Part shown: positions 15,782-26,910 of the stretch, piece by piece
Position numbering within the stretch: position 1 is the stretch's first letter
Layout of the letters: every line of letters begins with the position of its first letter
DNA from: a bacterium
GTDB taxonomy: Bacteria > Chloroflexota > Dormibacteria > Aeolococcales > Aeolococcaceae
Direction of reading: 5' to 3'
Assembly: GCA_021803465.1 (NCBI GenBank)
Contig: JAJZLL010000041.1
Span: forward strand, 1 to 58,193
DNA length: 58,193 nt
The notes under the pieces: model-generated
Databases searched by the model: none
Told to the model about the DNA's origin: nothing
What the model saw: the letters and a program-made list of their open reading frames with translations, nothing else
Translations under genes and position numbers: made by a program

Positions 15782-17005
15782 GTGGTAGAAGAAGCAACAA
15801 CAATGGAGCAGCTCCTTGAGCAGGAGGAGCAGTCATTCCGCATCCTTGCTCACGGAGATATCGTTGATGGAACTGTGGTTCGCGTTGACCCGGATGAGGT
15901 TCTCGTCGATATTGGAGCGAAGGCTGAGGGTCTTATCTCGAACAGGGAACTGGTCGTCGTGCGTGGCGAGGGCCCCATCATTCTCAACACGGGAGACACC
16001 ATCAAGGTGTATGTTGTCGAGCCGGAGAACGAAGAGGGGAATGTCATCCTGAGCCTGAAGAAGGCACGGACTGAGACCTTCTGGCAGATGATTGCTGAGA
16101 AGGAGTCGGATGGCGAAGTCGTCGATGCGGAGGTCCGCGAGCAGAACAAGGGTGGACTCATTGTCAATGTGCTTGGCATCCGTGGATTCCTTCCAAGCAG
16201 CCAGGTTTCACGCCAGTTCACGGGAAATCTTGCAGATCTCGTGAGCACGAAGATTCCCGTGAAGATCCTTGAGGTCAACCGCAAGCGCAACCGGCTCATC
16301 GTTTCCCAGCGTGTTGCGGAGGAAGAGGACCGTGCACGGCAGCGGGTTGAGCTCTTCGAAAAGCTCCATCTTGGAGATGTTGTCACGGGCACAGTGAGCG
16401 GACTCACATCATATGGTGCATTCATCAACCTTGGCGGCGCAGACGGGCTCATCCACATCAGTGAGCTCTCCTGGGACCGTGTGACAAATGTGAGCGATGT
16501 CCTTGCTATCGGGGATGAAGTGACTGTCAAGGTCATCAAGCTCGATCCTGAGCTCAACCGCATCAGTCTCAGCCTTCGACAAATGAGTTCGGACCCATGG
16601 GCAGACATTGACGACTACTTCCCACCCGGAAAGATCGTTGATGGTGAAGTCACGAAGATCAAGAAGTATGGCGCATTCCTCCAGCTTTCCGATGGCGTCG
16701 AGGGGCTCCTGCACATCTCAGAGATGTCATGGGACCATGTCGAGCGTGCAGAGGACATCATCGACATTGGCGAGAAGCTTCAGGTCATGGTGCTCAATGC
16801 GGACAAGGAGCGCAGGCGGATCAGTCTGTCCCTGCGACAGCTGCAGAGCGGGCCGGATCTTGAGGAAGGTGCAACGTTTGAATTCGTATCGCCTGAACCT
16901 GAGGAAGTCGCATTGCCTGAACCTGAGGAAAAGGAAGAGGAATCTGCGCCTGAAGCGGAGCTCGAGACTGTCGGGGGGAACGACGAAACCGGTGAGGAAG
17001 AGTGA
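15782..17005 (+). CDS. rpsA: Ribosomal protein S1-like protein, four S1 domains
   Basis: RNA-binding protein that helps the 30S subunit bind mRNA. Four S1/OB repeats are visible, starting near GDIVDGTVVRVD, GEVVDAEVREQNKGG, GDVVTGTVSGLTSYGAF and GKIVDGEVTKIKKYGAF. The last two end in the typical DGLIHISELSWD and EGLLHISEMSWD. The C-terminus is a long acidic Glu/Pro tail. GTG 15782 was chosen because AAGGAG lies ten bases upstream; ATG 15731 (longer) and ATG 15803 (shorter) are alternatives. It has fewer domains than the six of E. coli S1, as is usual in Gram-positives. Confidence 0.9.
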   Translation: MVEEATTMEQLLEQEEQSFRILAHGDIVDGTVVRVDPDEVLVDIGAKAEGLISNRELVVVRGEGPIILNTGDTIKVYVVEPENEEGNVILSLKKARTETFWQMIAEKESDGEVVDAEVREQNKGGLIVNVLGIRGFLPSSQVSRQFTGNLADLVSTKIPVKILEVNRKRNRLIVSQRVAEEEDRARQRVELFEKLHLGDVVTGTVSGLTSYGAFINLGGADGLIHISELSWDRVTNVSDVLAIGDEVTVKVIKLDPELNRISLSLRQMSSDPWADIDDYFPPGKIVDGEVTKIKKYGAFLQLSDGVEGLLHISEMSWDHVERAEDIIDIGEKLQVMVLNADKERRRISLSLRQLQSGPDLEEGATFEFVSPEPEEVALPEPEEKEEESAPEAELETVGGNDETGEEE

Positions 17006-17118
17006 CTTCTCTCACATCTCTATGCCAAGATGTCTGCGAGATGATTCACTTCGAGAAACGGTGGGCATAATTGCTGTAGGCGCATGAAGGTGCGTGTGGC
17101 AGCGTAGGAGGTTCCATA

Positions 17119-19647
17119 GTGTATCCATTCGAGCGGTTCACAGACCGAGCGAAGAAAGTTCTGACACTCGCCCAGGAAGAGGCCGAGCGTTCCCACCACT
17201 CGTACATTGGGACAGAGCATCTTCTCCTGGGTCTGCTTCGTGAAGGTGAAGGACTGGCAGCAAAGGCCCTGAACAATCTCGGTATCGAGATCAACAAGGT
17301 CCGGAGCACCATTGAGTCAGTGCTTGGTCGCAATGAGCGGATCATCATCCAGCAGATCATTCCGACTTCGCGGGTGAAGAAAGTCATTGAAATCGCCTTC
17401 GAGGAAGCCCGCCGAATGGGAAACAACTACGTTGGCACGGAGCATCTCCTGCTGGGTCTCCTCATTGAGGGAGAAGGCATTGCAGCTCACGTGCTGGAGG
17501 ATCTTGGCGTCACCCTTGAGAAGGCTCGTGCTGAGATTGAGCGGCTCCTTCACGAGTCTGGCATCGAGGAAGAGTCCAGGGATACCCCCAAGAAGCCAAC
17601 CAAGACACCGCTTCTTGACCAGTTCTGCAGAGACCTCACAGAGCTCGCGCAGAAGAGTACGCTCGATCCTGTCATTGGCAGGGCTTCAGAGATTGAGCGG
17701 GTAATCCAGATCCTGAGCCGCAGGACAAAGAACAATCCAGCTCTCATTGGTGAGCCTGGTGTTGGAAAGACAGCCATTGCGGAAGGACTTGCCCAGCAGA
17801 TCATCATGGGCAACATTCCTGAATCGCTCATGGGGAAGCGGGTGCTCACCCTTGACATGGGGGCGCTTGTTGCGGGCACGAAGTATCGTGGAGAATTCGA
17901 GGAACGGCTCAAGAAGATTCTTGATGAGATCCGGCAGTCCCGTGAAGTCATTCTCTTCATTGACGAGCTCCATACCCTGGTTGGGGCTGGTGCGGCCGAG
18001 GGTGCAATTGATGCTGCGAACATTCTCAAGCCAGCTCTTGCTCGAGGGGAAATCCAGTGCATCGGCGCAACGACACTCAACGAGTACAGAAAGTACATTG
18101 AGAAGGATGCTGCCCTTGAACGCAGGTTTCAGCCCGTCTTTGTTGACGAGCCGAGCCTGGAGGAGACGATCCAGATCCTCAAGGGTGTCCGGCCGCTGTA
18201 TGAAAAGCACCACAGGGTGCACATCACGGACGATGCTCTTGATGCTGCAGCGAATCTCAGTGTGCGGTATGTCAATGACAGGTCACTTCCTGACAAGGCG
18301 ATTGACCTCATCGATGAGGCGAGTGCCCGTGTGCGCATGAAGCTCACAACCACTCCCGAGAATCTCCGTGAGATGCAGAAGGAGATCCGCGAGCTGCAGG
18401 TCGAGAAGGATGACGCTGTTGAACGGCATGAGTATGAGGAAGCATCAAAGCTTCGTGAGCGCGAGAAGACGCTCAAGGAGGAGTACGTCTCCCTCGAGAT
18501 GCAGTGGCGGGATGAACTTGGCGCGACTGTGCCGGATGTCAACGAGGAGCATGTGGCAGAGATCGTCTCATCATGGACTGGTGTTCCTGTGTCACGGCTG
18601 GTGGAGGAGGAGTCTGCACGGCTCCTCAGCATGGAAGAGGAACTGCACAAGAGGATCATTGGCCAGGACGATGCCATCAAGGTCATCTCCCAGGCAGTGC
18701 GCCGTGCGCGTGCAGGTCTCAAGGATCCGAAGCGTCCCATTGGTTCTTTCATGTTCCTTGGGCCCACTGGAGTGGGAAAGACGGAGCTTGCACGGGCACT
18801 TGCCTCGTTTCTCTTCGATGACGAGGACGCAATCATCCGTCTGGACATGAGCGAATTCATGGAGCGGCATTCAACTGCACGCCTTGTGGGTTCGCCTCCT
18901 GGATATGTTGGCTACGATGAGGGCGGCCAGCTGACTGAGGCTGTCCGGCGGAGACCATACAGTGTGTTGCTGTTCGATGAGATCGAGAAGGCGCATCCTG
19001 AAGTCTTCAACATGCTTCTCCAGATCCTTGAGGATGGACGTCTCAGCGATGCGAAAGGCAAGGCTGTCAACTTCTCGAACACGATCATCATCATGACGAG
19101 CAATGTTGGCGTGTCACAGCTCAAGCCTACGATTGGCCTTGGATTCCAGCCAGCAGTGCCTGATGACAAGACGACCTCCACAGAGCATACAAAGATGCGG
19201 GACATGATCATGGACGAGCTGAAGAAGTCGTTCCGTCCCGAGTTTCTCAACAGAGTTGATGCTGTCGTCATCTTCCATCGCCTCGATATGGAGCAGATGC
19301 TTGAGATCGTGGATCTCATGCTCAGCAAGGTGGAGAAGAATCTCACAGCATCGCATGAGCTCGAGTTTTCAATTACGGCGGAAGCGAAGAAGCAACTTGT
19401 CGAGGAAGGCTTTGACAAGCTCTATGGAGCACGTCCCCTGCGTCGAGTCATCCAGCGCCGCATTGAGGATCCACTCAGTGAGCAGCTTCTCCGGATGAAG
19501 CATCATTCTGGTGACACGGTTGTCATCGACTACAAGGATGAGAACTTTTCCATCTCGATCGCTCCACACGTTGTGGCGAAGAAGGAGAAGAAGGAGAAGC
19601 CTGACGTTCCTGCCTCCACGGCTGCCTCACCGACAACAAGCGAGTAG
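17119..19647 (+). CDS. clpC: ATP-dependent Clp protease ATP-binding subunit ClpC
   Basis: Hsp100 unfoldase that pairs with ClpP and receives substrates from ClpS. The N-domain has two Clp repeats beginning FTDRAKKVL. The first AAA module has Walker A GEPGVGKT (about residue 213) and the second GPTGVGKT (about 548). Between them lies a UVR-type coiled segment ([20 protein letters not shown]) that distinguishes ClpC from ClpA and ClpB. Start GTG 17119 follows a strong GGAGG (17107-17111). At 842 residues it has the usual length. It is clockwise of the clpS trio and 15 kb from clpP. Confidence 0.97.
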   Translation: MYPFERFTDRAKKVLTLAQEEAERSHHSYIGTEHLLLGLLREGEGLAAKALNNLGIEINKVRSTIESVLGRNERIIIQQIIPTSRVKKVIEIAFEEARRMGNNYVGTEHLLLGLLIEGEGIAAHVLEDLGVTLEKARAEIERLLHESGIEEESRDTPKKPTKTPLLDQFCRDLTELAQKSTLDPVIGRASEIERVIQILSRRTKNNPALIGEPGVGKTAIAEGLAQQIIMGNIPESLMGKRVLTLDMGALVAGTKYRGEFEERLKKILDEIRQSREVILFIDELHTLVGAGAAEGAIDAANILKPALARGEIQCIGATTLNEYRKYIEKDAALERRFQPVFVDEPSLEETIQILKGVRPLYEKHHRVHITDDALDAAANLSVRYVNDRSLPDKAIDLIDEASARVRMKLTTTPENLREMQKEIRELQVEKDDAVERHEYEEASKLREREKTLKEEYVSLEMQWRDELGATVPDVNEEHVAEIVSSWTGVPVSRLVEEESARLLSMEEELHKRIIGQDDAIKVISQAVRRARAGLKDPKRPIGSFMFLGPTGVGKTELARALASFLFDDEDAIIRLDMSEFMERHSTARLVGSPPGYVGYDEGGQLTEAVRRRPYSVLLFDEIEKAHPEVFNMLLQILEDGRLSDAKGKAVNFSNTIIIMTSNVGVSQLKPTIGLGFQPAVPDDKTTSTEHTKMRDMIMDELKKSFRPEFLNRVDAVVIFHRLDMEQMLEIVDLMLSKVEKNLTASHELEFSITAEAKKQLVEEGFDKLYGARPLRRVIQRRIEDPLSEQLLRMKHHSGDTVVIDYKDENFSISIAPHVVAKKEKKEKPDVPASTAASPTTSE

Positions 19648-19653
19648 TGCCCT

Positions 19654-20382
19654 GTGGAGAACCGTCCAACTCTAGCTCTACTGCTGCGCACTGCCGAGGA
19701 TGGAAAAGAGCCTGAAGGCACATCCCAGCATGAGGTCGTGGAGCGGTACACTGGTGCACTTGAACGTGCGGGTGCGGAAGTGAAGGCGATCCCTATGCAG
19801 GATGATGAGTCACGTGCATCGGAGACTATGAGAGAAGCTGCAGGCGTTGTGCTCATGGGGGGGGGAGATGTTCATCCCTTCTGGTACCATGAGCATCCCT
19901 CAGAACTGCTCCGCTCAGTCGATGTGAGCAGGGATGAGTGGGAGATTGCCTGTGTCCATGCAGCGATTGCACGAGGTATTCCGTGTTTTGGCATCTGCAG
20001 GGGAATGCAGCTTCTCAATGTTGCCCTTGGCGGAAGCCTCATCCAGGATCTTGGCGATCAGAGGCGCCACGAGACGGCTGAGCGCGAGCCGAAAGAGGTT
20101 GCTATCACCTGTGATCCAGAGGGCATGCTCTTCCGTGGGGGATCGCATCCTGTGCTGCACTCAACATGCCAGCACCACCAGGCAATCAATGTGCTTGGAG
20201 AGGGACTGTCGGCTGTAGCCCATTCCGAGGATGGCGTCATTGAGGCAGTGGAACGTCGGAGCGGCAGCTGGATTGGTGGTGTCCAGTGGCATCCGGAGCG
20301 GACAGCAGCTGTGCAGCCGGAGCAGCAGGCACTCTTCAACCAGTTCGTGAGGCTCTGTTCATCGCGTCTTCTCCATCTGTGA
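19654..20382 (+). CDS. Class I glutamine amidotransferase-like hydrolase (PuuD/C26 type)
   Basis: Predicted cytoplasmic amidohydrolase of the gamma-glutamyl-GABA hydrolase group. The catalytic Cys lies in [12 protein letters not shown] (about 114), and the His-Glu pair in VQWHPE (about 212-214). The oxyanion region [12 protein letters not shown] is present. It starts at GTG 19654, six bases after the clpC stop, so translation may be coupled. No puu or polyamine genes are nearby, so the natural substrate (gamma-glutamyl amine or another gamma-glutamyl compound) is uncertain. Confidence 0.85.
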   Translation: MENRPTLALLLRTAEDGKEPEGTSQHEVVERYTGALERAGAEVKAIPMQDDESRASETMREAAGVVLMGGGDVHPFWYHEHPSELLRSVDVSRDEWEIACVHAAIARGIPCFGICRGMQLLNVALGGSLIQDLGDQRRHETAEREPKEVAITCDPEGMLFRGGSHPVLHSTCQHHQAINVLGEGLSAVAHSEDGVIEAVERRSGSWIGGVQWHPERTAAVQPEQQALFNQFVRLCSSRLLHL

Positions 20383-20426
20383 CAATGGATGGAGATGGTG
20401 GTACAAGAGTATTCCAGGGGTGAGAA

Positions 20427-23255
20427 GTGGCACACGATGTGATCGTTGTTCGCGGTGCTCGTGAACACAATCTCAAGAATTTCGATCTCACCCTCCCTCG
20501 TGACCAGCTCATAGTGGTGACAGGGGTCAGTGGAAGCGGGAAGTCCACCCTCGCCTTCGACACGATCTATGCGGAAGGCCAGCGCCGGTATGTCGAATCA
20601 CTCAGCGCATACGCCAGACAGTTCCTCGGACTCATGGAGAAACCCGATGTCGACCACATTGAGGGGCTGAGTCCAGCCATCAGCATTGACCAGAAGGGCA
20701 CAAGCAGGAATCCGAGGTCGACTGTGGGCACTGTCACGGAGATCTATGACTATCTCCGTCTTCTGTACGCGCGGATAGGGATTGTCCACTGTCCCAACTG
20801 TGGACGGGTCATTACGCGGCAGTCCATCGACCAGATTGTTGATCTAGTACTCGGCATGGGGGAAGGAGCACGACTCATGATTGCTGCTCCTGTCGTGCAG
20901 GGCAGGAAGGGAGAGCACAAGGACGTGCTGCAGTCTGCCCGTGTCTCCGGCTACGCGCGCGCACGGATCGACGGTTCCATGTACGATCTTGCGGAAACAA
21001 TCGATCTCGACAAGAATCTCCGCCACACTGTCGACATCATCATTGACCGAATCGCTGTCGATCCGGAGGAGAGAGCACGCCTTGCAGATTCCCTTGAACA
21101 GGCTTCACAGCTCGGCCGTGGAGTTGTGCGCCTCATACCTGCGGAAGGCGGGGGGGAAGACCAGCTACTGAGCCTGTCGTATGGCTGCCCTGTGTGTGGC
21201 ATCACAGTCGAAGAACCACAGCCACGCCACTTTTCCTTCAACAGTCCCTTTGGCGCATGTCCGGACTGCACAGGCCTTGGGCTGTCCATGGAAATCGATC
21301 CAGAGGCACTCATTGCGGACCCCTCGCTCACCCTGGAGGAGGGTGTGCTCACGAAGTGGCTTCCTGGTGGTCCGATGTCGTTCTGGCTTGCTGACACTGT
21401 CAAGTATTGGGCAACCATTCTCGACATTCCACGGGATGTCCCGTGGGAGAAGCTTCCCCTCGAACAGCAGCAGGCGCTGCTCCTGGGAGGCGATGCAGTG
21501 GTGAAGAAAAGGAGGCACGGATGGCATGCGTCCTCGACTGCGGAAGGGCTTATTCCCTACCTTGAGAACCGGTATCGCACCTCGGATTCGGACTGGGTCA
21601 AGGAGGAGATCACGAAGCTCATGATGCAGAAACCTTGCCCCACATGCAAGGGTGAGCGGCTGAAACCCGAGTTTCGGGCAGTGACAGTTGGTTCGCTTGG
21701 CATCATTTCCCTGACACGGCTTTCCATTGCCGATGCTCTCCAGTGGGTTGATGAGCTTGTCCTTGACGAGCGTGAGTCACTCATTGCCCACAACATCCGC
21801 AAGGAGCTCCTTGAACGGCTTGGTTTCCTCAATGCGGTTGGCCTCGACTACCTCACACTCGACCGGTCGGCAACGACGCTCAGTGGTGGGGAAGCACAGC
21901 GCATCAGGCTTGCGACCCAGATCGGGAGCAAGCTTATGGGTGTGCTCTATGTGCTTGATGAACCAAGCATCGGCCTCCACCAGAAGGACAACCACAAGCT
22001 CATTGAGACACTCCAGATGCTCCGTGATCTGGGAAACACGCTCATTGTTGTTGAGCATGATGAGGAGACGATGCGTGCCTCGGACTTTCTGGTCGACATG
22101 GGGCCAGGAGCTGGCCGGCATGGAGGGGAGATCGTCGTTGCAGGGACCATTGACGATGTGATGTGCCATCCGGCAAGTCTCACTGGCCAGTACCTGAGAG
22201 GGGACCTTGCCATACCAGTTCCTGCAATCCGCCGTTCCGGCAACGGGGACGCCCTCATCATCCGTGACGCATCGGCCCACAACCTGAAGCACATTGATGT
22301 GGAGATACCGCTCGGGTGCTTCGTTGGCGTTGCAGGTGTGAGCGGGAGTGGTAAGAGCACCCTCATCAACGACATCCTCTATGCATCCCTTGCCAAAACT
22401 CTCCATCGGGCGAGAACCAAGCCTGGAGCCCACGGGGATATCGAGGGAGTGGGAGCAATTGACAAGGTCATCAACGTTGACCAGTCACCAATTGGCAGGA
22501 CACCACGAAGCAATCCCGCAACATATGTCGGTGTCTTTACAGACATTCGCGAACTGTTCGCGAAGCTTCCTGAGGCGAAGATCCGGGGATACAAGCCAGG
22601 ACGCTTCTCCTTCAATGTGAAGGGGGGCAGATGCGAAGCCTGCCAGGGGGATGGAGTCATAAAGATCGAGATGCATTTTCTTCCGGATATCTACGTCCCC
22701 TGCGAAGTCTGCCAGGGGAAGAGGTACAACCACGAGGCGCTTCAGGTGCAGTTCCAGGGACATACCATTGCCGATGTGCTGGGCATGACCATTGATGAGG
22801 CTCTCGCAATCTTTGCCCACCAGCCGAAGATCGTGCGCAAGCTGAAGACCATTTCGGAAGTCGGCCTTGGGTACATCACCCTTGGCCAGGCTGCAACCCA
22901 GCTGAGCGGTGGGGAAGCGCAGCGGGTTAAGCTGAGTTCGGAACTCAGCAGACGGGATACTGGCAGGACAGTGTACATCCTTGATGAGCCAACGACTGGA
23001 CTGCACTTTGCCGATGTGGACAAGCTCCTTGCTGTATTGCACCGGCTCGTCGATGCGGGGAACACTGTGATTGTCATCGAGCACAATCTCGATGTGCTCA
23101 AGACTGCAGACCATCTCATAGAGCTTGGGCCGGCTGGTGGTGACAAGGGAGGAGCCGTGATTGCAGCTGGAACTCCCGAGGAGATACTGGATAACCCTGC
23201 CAGTGTGACTGGCCCATACCTCCGTGATCTCGTGAGGCGAGCAGTTCACGCCTAG
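20427..23255 (+). CDS. uvrA: Excinuclease ABC subunit A
   Basis: DNA damage-recognition ATPase of nucleotide excision repair; it loads UvrB. Two ABC modules are present, each with GVSGSGKST (about residues 33 and 638) and the signature LSGGEAQR. Zinc-binding CxxC clusters occur in HCPNCG, CPVCG/CPDC and [17 protein letters not shown] 20427 follows an AGGGGTGAGAA stretch. The length of 942 residues is standard. No uvrB or uvrC is in the window. Confidence 0.98.
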   Translation: MAHDVIVVRGAREHNLKNFDLTLPRDQLIVVTGVSGSGKSTLAFDTIYAEGQRRYVESLSAYARQFLGLMEKPDVDHIEGLSPAISIDQKGTSRNPRSTVGTVTEIYDYLRLLYARIGIVHCPNCGRVITRQSIDQIVDLVLGMGEGARLMIAAPVVQGRKGEHKDVLQSARVSGYARARIDGSMYDLAETIDLDKNLRHTVDIIIDRIAVDPEERARLADSLEQASQLGRGVVRLIPAEGGGEDQLLSLSYGCPVCGITVEEPQPRHFSFNSPFGACPDCTGLGLSMEIDPEALIADPSLTLEEGVLTKWLPGGPMSFWLADTVKYWATILDIPRDVPWEKLPLEQQQALLLGGDAVVKKRRHGWHASSTAEGLIPYLENRYRTSDSDWVKEEITKLMMQKPCPTCKGERLKPEFRAVTVGSLGIISLTRLSIADALQWVDELVLDERESLIAHNIRKELLERLGFLNAVGLDYLTLDRSATTLSGGEAQRIRLATQIGSKLMGVLYVLDEPSIGLHQKDNHKLIETLQMLRDLGNTLIVVEHDEETMRASDFLVDMGPGAGRHGGEIVVAGTIDDVMCHPASLTGQYLRGDLAIPVPAIRRSGNGDALIIRDASAHNLKHIDVEIPLGCFVGVAGVSGSGKSTLINDILYASLAKTLHRARTKPGAHGDIEGVGAIDKVINVDQSPIGRTPRSNPATYVGVFTDIRELFAKLPEAKIRGYKPGRFSFNVKGGRCEACQGDGVIKIEMHFLPDIYVPCEVCQGKRYNHEALQVQFQGHTIADVLGMTIDEALAIFAHQPKIVRKLKTISEVGLGYITLGQAATQLSGGEAQRVKLSSELSRRDTGRTVYILDEPTTGLHFADVDKLLAVLHRLVDAGNTVIVIEHNLDVLKTADHLIELGPAGGDKGGAVIAAGTPEEILDNPASVTGPYLRDLVRRAVHA

Positions 23256-23337
23256 GCAGCTCGACAGACCGGGATGCAGGAGCGATACACTGAGCGGGAA
23301 GGGGTTGGTAGCAACCGGGTGTGATGGAGGATCGGAA

Positions 23338-23499
23338 ATGACGATGACTGCTGAACAGCTGTGGAATGGCGTGGAATTTGGTGAACTCTGCATGACATAT
23401 GGAGGCTGCGCAGAGAACGACACGGTAGTTGCTGACGACATTGATGTCTTCGGATTCAATGTTCTTGTGACAGCTGCACACGAGGCATCGCAGAACTAG
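23338..23499 (+). CDS. Small acidic hypothetical protein (53 aa)
   Basis: Short frame with a strong Shine-Dalgarno (GGAGGATC) just before ATG 23338 and a TACACT hexamer about 50 bases upstream. A small hairpin (GGTTG/CAACC, 23303-23316) lies in the leader. The product is acidic with two Cys (ELCMTYGGC) and no membrane segment. I do not recognise it. The good initiation signals are the main support. Confidence 0.5.
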   Translation: MTMTAEQLWNGVEFGELCMTYGGCAENDTVVADDIDVFGFNVLVTAAHEASQN

Positions 23500-23550
23500 G
23501 ACGCTGGTGAAGTATTCAACTCCTTTCATTTGCGTTACTCTATTCATGCG

Positions 23551-23853
23551 ATGATGTATCAATACGGGTCCGACCAGGAAGAACGGCGCATACGCCTGCG
23601 TCGTCTGGATGACTGCCTCACAGTGCTTGAACAGGCGCATGAGAACAATCTCACCCATGTGTCACAGCTCATGGCGGAACTCGTTAGTGAGCGCGTTCCC
23701 ACCATCTATGAGGGAATGCTCATCTCAGAGGCAATCGAAGAGGTGCTGCATCAGCAGGAGCCGTACATGACGCAGATCCGGCCCGAGACGAACAAGCGTG
23801 TTCGGAGGCGCCGGGATCCGTTTGACATCAGAATGCTGCTCTACAGGCGGTGA
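23551..23853 (+). CDS. Hypothetical charged protein (100 aa)
   Basis: Not recognised. ATG 23551 (or the adjacent ATG 23554) lies nine bases after TACTCT and has no Shine-Dalgarno, so it could be leaderless. The protein starts Tyr-rich, then has a helical acidic/basic body (EERRIRLRRLDDCLTVLEQAHENN) and ends in an arginine-rich tail (RVRRRRDPFDIRMLLYRR). It is soluble, perhaps nucleic-acid or membrane-surface associated through the basic tail. It is followed by the UPF0182 gene. Confidence 0.6.
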   Translation: MMYQYGSDQEERRIRLRRLDDCLTVLEQAHENNLTHVSQLMAELVSERVPTIYEGMLISEAIEEVLHQQEPYMTQIRPETNKRVRRRRDPFDIRMLLYRR

Positions 23854-23892
23854 TGCACATCGTTCCCACTGCGGGAGATGAGCGGAGACCGG

Positions 23893-23898
23893 TAGACT
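23893..23898 (+). promoter_or_regulatory. -10 hexamer TAGACT ahead of the UPF0182 gene
   Basis: TAGACT ends exactly seven bases before ATG 23906. The same hexamer at the same distance precedes ftsH. No -35 box and no Shine-Dalgarno are evident, consistent with a leaderless transcript. Confidence 0.4.
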
Positions 23899-23905
23899 TC
23901 AGTGT

Positions 23906-26899
23906 ATGGGAAATGATGATCTCAACATTGACGATCTGTTCAATCGGCTTCGGAAGCGACCGCGCGTAGTGAAACGCAGCACGTGGAAAGGGAGACTATG
24001 GCTCTGGGGCATCATTGCCCTCGTTATTGTTCTCCTGTACAGCATCAGGTCGCTTTCCAGTCTCTACATGTCGTACCTGTTCTATGCGAGCGTGCACCAC
24101 ACAAATGTGTTCTGGACACCGTTCTGGACACAGGTGGTGCTGTTTTTCATTGGCGCGATCCTTGGTGGGGGCATCATGCTCCTCTCCTCGCGGAACTGGG
24201 TGCGGTCTGCAGGCAGCCTCGATGTGCATGGTGAGAAGTGGGCATCGAGGCTGCGCTGGATCGTCATTGCGCTTGTTGCAGTGATCATAGGAAGTGTCGC
24301 CTCAAGCATCTGGCAGGATGTCCTCCTGTGGCTCCACGGCCATCCATTCCCCACTTCGGATCCATATTTCCACCTCAATGATGGATTCTTTGTCTACGAC
24401 CTTCCGTTCATTGATGACTGCGCAGGCATTGCATGGCTGCTCCTCGTTCTAGACAGCCTTGTCACAGGTGCGCTCTGGATATTTCTCACTGCAGCGGACG
24501 CTAACCCCACAGAGTTTCCCATCCATTTCATCCGTCCTGAAAAGCCGACGCTTGAGTATGGAAGGCGCGTACTCGCCCGACACGCCCTCGTTCTCCTTGC
24601 TGTGTTCTTCCTCCTTGCTGCAGCAGGATCCTATACAGGGATGCTCCATCTCGCAACAAGCTCTAACGGTGATTTCATTGGGCTCGATGCGACTGACCGC
24701 AATGTGCTCCAGCCAATGCTTGTCACCTGCATGGTGATTGCGGCAGCAGGAGCCATTGCGAGCATTGTACTCAGGTTGCGGTCAAAGAGCAGCTCTTCGC
24801 GCAGAGTGCTCCTTCTGATTGGGGGAACAGTGGGGGGATGGCTGGTCGTGGCAGGACTTCTTCAGGTTGCCCCGGAAGCCATCTATGCCAATGTCGTGGT
24901 GAATCCGAATGCCCAGCAGATGCAGACACCTGCCATCAATGCGTACCTCACCTCGAGCCGGGAGGCATGGGGACTTGAACCTGGACGGGACGTGGCAGTC
25001 AAGCCATTCGGCAGTGTGCACGCGCCAACTCTTGCGGATCTCGCAGCAGATCCGGGCACGCTCAACAATGTCCGCATTGTCGATGCGACCCAGCTTCCTG
25101 ACGTCCTCCAGCAGACGGAGAGGAGCCGAAGCTATCAGACCTTCCCCACAATAACAGTGGACCGCTACACTCTGCCAGACGGCAGCAAGGAGGAGGTCAT
25201 GATTGCTCCGCGTGAAATTGCGGAGCAGGATCTGCCCAGCCAGACTTTCATCAACCAGGCGCTCCATTACACCAATGGCTATGGGATCGTGGCTCTCTCA
25301 GTGAACCAGACAGGCCAGGAGGGAAAGCCGTATGAGCTGGTCGGGGGACAGCCGCAGGCTGCCATTGCACCTCAGTCCCAGGTTCCTCCAGACCTGCTCT
25401 TCAGGGGAAATCCCTCAGCGGATCCCCGCATTTACTGCGGTCTCTCTACGACACAGCCAGTAGTGGTCAACACGAAGGAACCTGAGTTCATCTATCCCTC
25501 AGGGAGCGGAGAGCTCACTGCGAGCGGTGCTGGAGCTGGCATGAACGGCATTCCGCTCACCAGTCCCCTCACGAAATTTGCTGCCTCAGTCTCGCAGTTT
25601 GGGGGATTGAACCTCTTCTTCACGGACCAGCTCACAGGAAAGAGTCTTCTGCTCATGCATCGCCAGATACAGAACCGGCTCAACACGATCGCACCGTTTG
25701 TCACGCTTGACAGTAGTCCGTACATCGTTGCGGATCCAGCAACAGGCCACCTCGTCTACATTGTCGATGGATACCTCACATCATCAAACTTCCCCGAGTC
25801 ATACCAGCTTGGGAACGGCGTCTCCTACATGCGGAACGCAGTGAAGGCCGTCATCGATGCGAAGACATGCCAGACCACTTTGTATGCTGTGGATCCCTCC
25901 GAGCCGCTGACTGCCACCTATGAGGCGATCTATCCTGGAATCTTCAAGCCCCTCAGCGCGCTTCCCACGTACCTCAGGGCGCATCTCCGCTATCCTAAGG
26001 ATCTCTTCCGCGACCAGGCTCAGGTGTACACGACAGTCCATTCCCAGAATGCTGCCGTCTTCTTCAATCGTGCGGACTTCTACCAGCTTTCCCAGGAGAT
26101 AGTGAACGGGGTCCAGCAGGCAACGCAGTCGTACTACGTCGAGATGACGATTCCTGGAGCGTCAACCAACCAGTTCGTGCTGCTGCAGACGTTCACTCCT
26201 GCATCGAACGGCAGTGGGGGACAGGCGAACAACATGACAGCCATGCTTGTTGCGACATGCAACTACATGAACACGAGCCATCCAAAGCTTGTATCCATAC
26301 CGCTCAACAATGCGGACAACGTCCTTGGACCACTCCAGTTTGACAACAACATCAACACTGATCCAGCCATCAGTGAGCAGATCACCCTCCTCGGCCAGCA
26401 TGGCTCCCAGGTCCTTCTTGGCAATGTCATTGTCCTTCCATTCAACACGGATTCCTTCCTCTATGTACGTCCGCTGTATGTCATTGCTCAGGGATCGAAT
26501 GGTTCTTCAAGCTTTCCGCAATTGCGGGACGTCATTGTGGGTACACAGAACAACGTGGCAATGGGCTCGACATTCTCATCGGCACTGCAGCAGTTGTTCA
26601 ACACCCAGTCGGCCATTCCGGGACTCAAGTCAGTAGTAGTGGGCACATCCCCATCACCAACCGTACAGCCGTCAGGCAGTCCAACACCAATACCAACACC
26701 AACACCAACACCAGCTACACCTTCGGGAGGAACAGTGCTCACTCCCAAGGAGCAGGCACTCCTCACGGATCTTCTGCAGAATGAAGCAGCAGCAGCAAAC
26801 GCGTTCAAACAGGGTGATTTCGCTGCATACGGTCAGGCTGAGGCGAAGGTGCAGAGTGATGCGCAGCAGCTGCAGCAGTTATTGGGCCAAGCACCCTAG
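23906..26899 (+). CDS. UPF0182 family large membrane protein
   Basis: Member of UPF0182 (COG1615), common in actinobacteria and of unknown function. Seven hydrophobic segments occupy roughly the first 310 residues. A large extracytoplasmic domain follows, containing typical stretches such as NAYLTSSREAWGLE and WTFPTI-like SYQTFPTITVDRY. Near the C-terminus there is a Pro/Thr linker (PTPIPTPTPTPATP) and a helical Gln/Ala-rich tail (LQNEAAAANAFKQGDFAAYG). The length of 997 residues is normal. The start ATG 23906 lacks a Shine-Dalgarno, but a -10-like TAGACT lies seven bases upstream. It heads a tight run with an MBL hydrolase and an HtrA-like gene. Confidence 0.92.
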   Translation: MGNDDLNIDDLFNRLRKRPRVVKRSTWKGRLWLWGIIALVIVLLYSIRSLSSLYMSYLFYASVHHTNVFWTPFWTQVVLFFIGAILGGGIMLLSSRNWVRSAGSLDVHGEKWASRLRWIVIALVAVIIGSVASSIWQDVLLWLHGHPFPTSDPYFHLNDGFFVYDLPFIDDCAGIAWLLLVLDSLVTGALWIFLTAADANPTEFPIHFIRPEKPTLEYGRRVLARHALVLLAVFFLLAAAGSYTGMLHLATSSNGDFIGLDATDRNVLQPMLVTCMVIAAAGAIASIVLRLRSKSSSSRRVLLLIGGTVGGWLVVAGLLQVAPEAIYANVVVNPNAQQMQTPAINAYLTSSREAWGLEPGRDVAVKPFGSVHAPTLADLAADPGTLNNVRIVDATQLPDVLQQTERSRSYQTFPTITVDRYTLPDGSKEEVMIAPREIAEQDLPSQTFINQALHYTNGYGIVALSVNQTGQEGKPYELVGGQPQAAIAPQSQVPPDLLFRGNPSADPRIYCGLSTTQPVVVNTKEPEFIYPSGSGELTASGAGAGMNGIPLTSPLTKFAASVSQFGGLNLFFTDQLTGKSLLLMHRQIQNRLNTIAPFVTLDSSPYIVADPATGHLVYIVDGYLTSSNFPESYQLGNGVSYMRNAVKAVIDAKTCQTTLYAVDPSEPLTATYEAIYPGIFKPLSALPTYLRAHLRYPKDLFRDQAQVYTTVHSQNAAVFFNRADFYQLSQEIVNGVQQATQSYYVEMTIPGASTNQFVLLQTFTPASNGSGGQANNMTAMLVATCNYMNTSHPKLVSIPLNNADNVLGPLQFDNNINTDPAISEQITLLGQHGSQVLLGNVIVLPFNTDSFLYVRPLYVIAQGSNGSSSFPQLRDVIVGTQNNVAMGSTFSSALQQLFNTQSAIPGLKSVVVGTSPSPTVQPSGSPTPIPTPTPTPATPSGGTVLTPKEQALLTDLLQNEAAAANAFKQGDFAAYGQAEAKVQSDAQQLQQLLGQAP

Positions 26900-26910
26900 A
26901 GGAGAACTTC

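Noticed and set aside
22485..23459. 324-residue minus-strand frame opposite uvrA
   Set aside because: Lies antisense to a fully conserved UvrA; its translation has no family motif.
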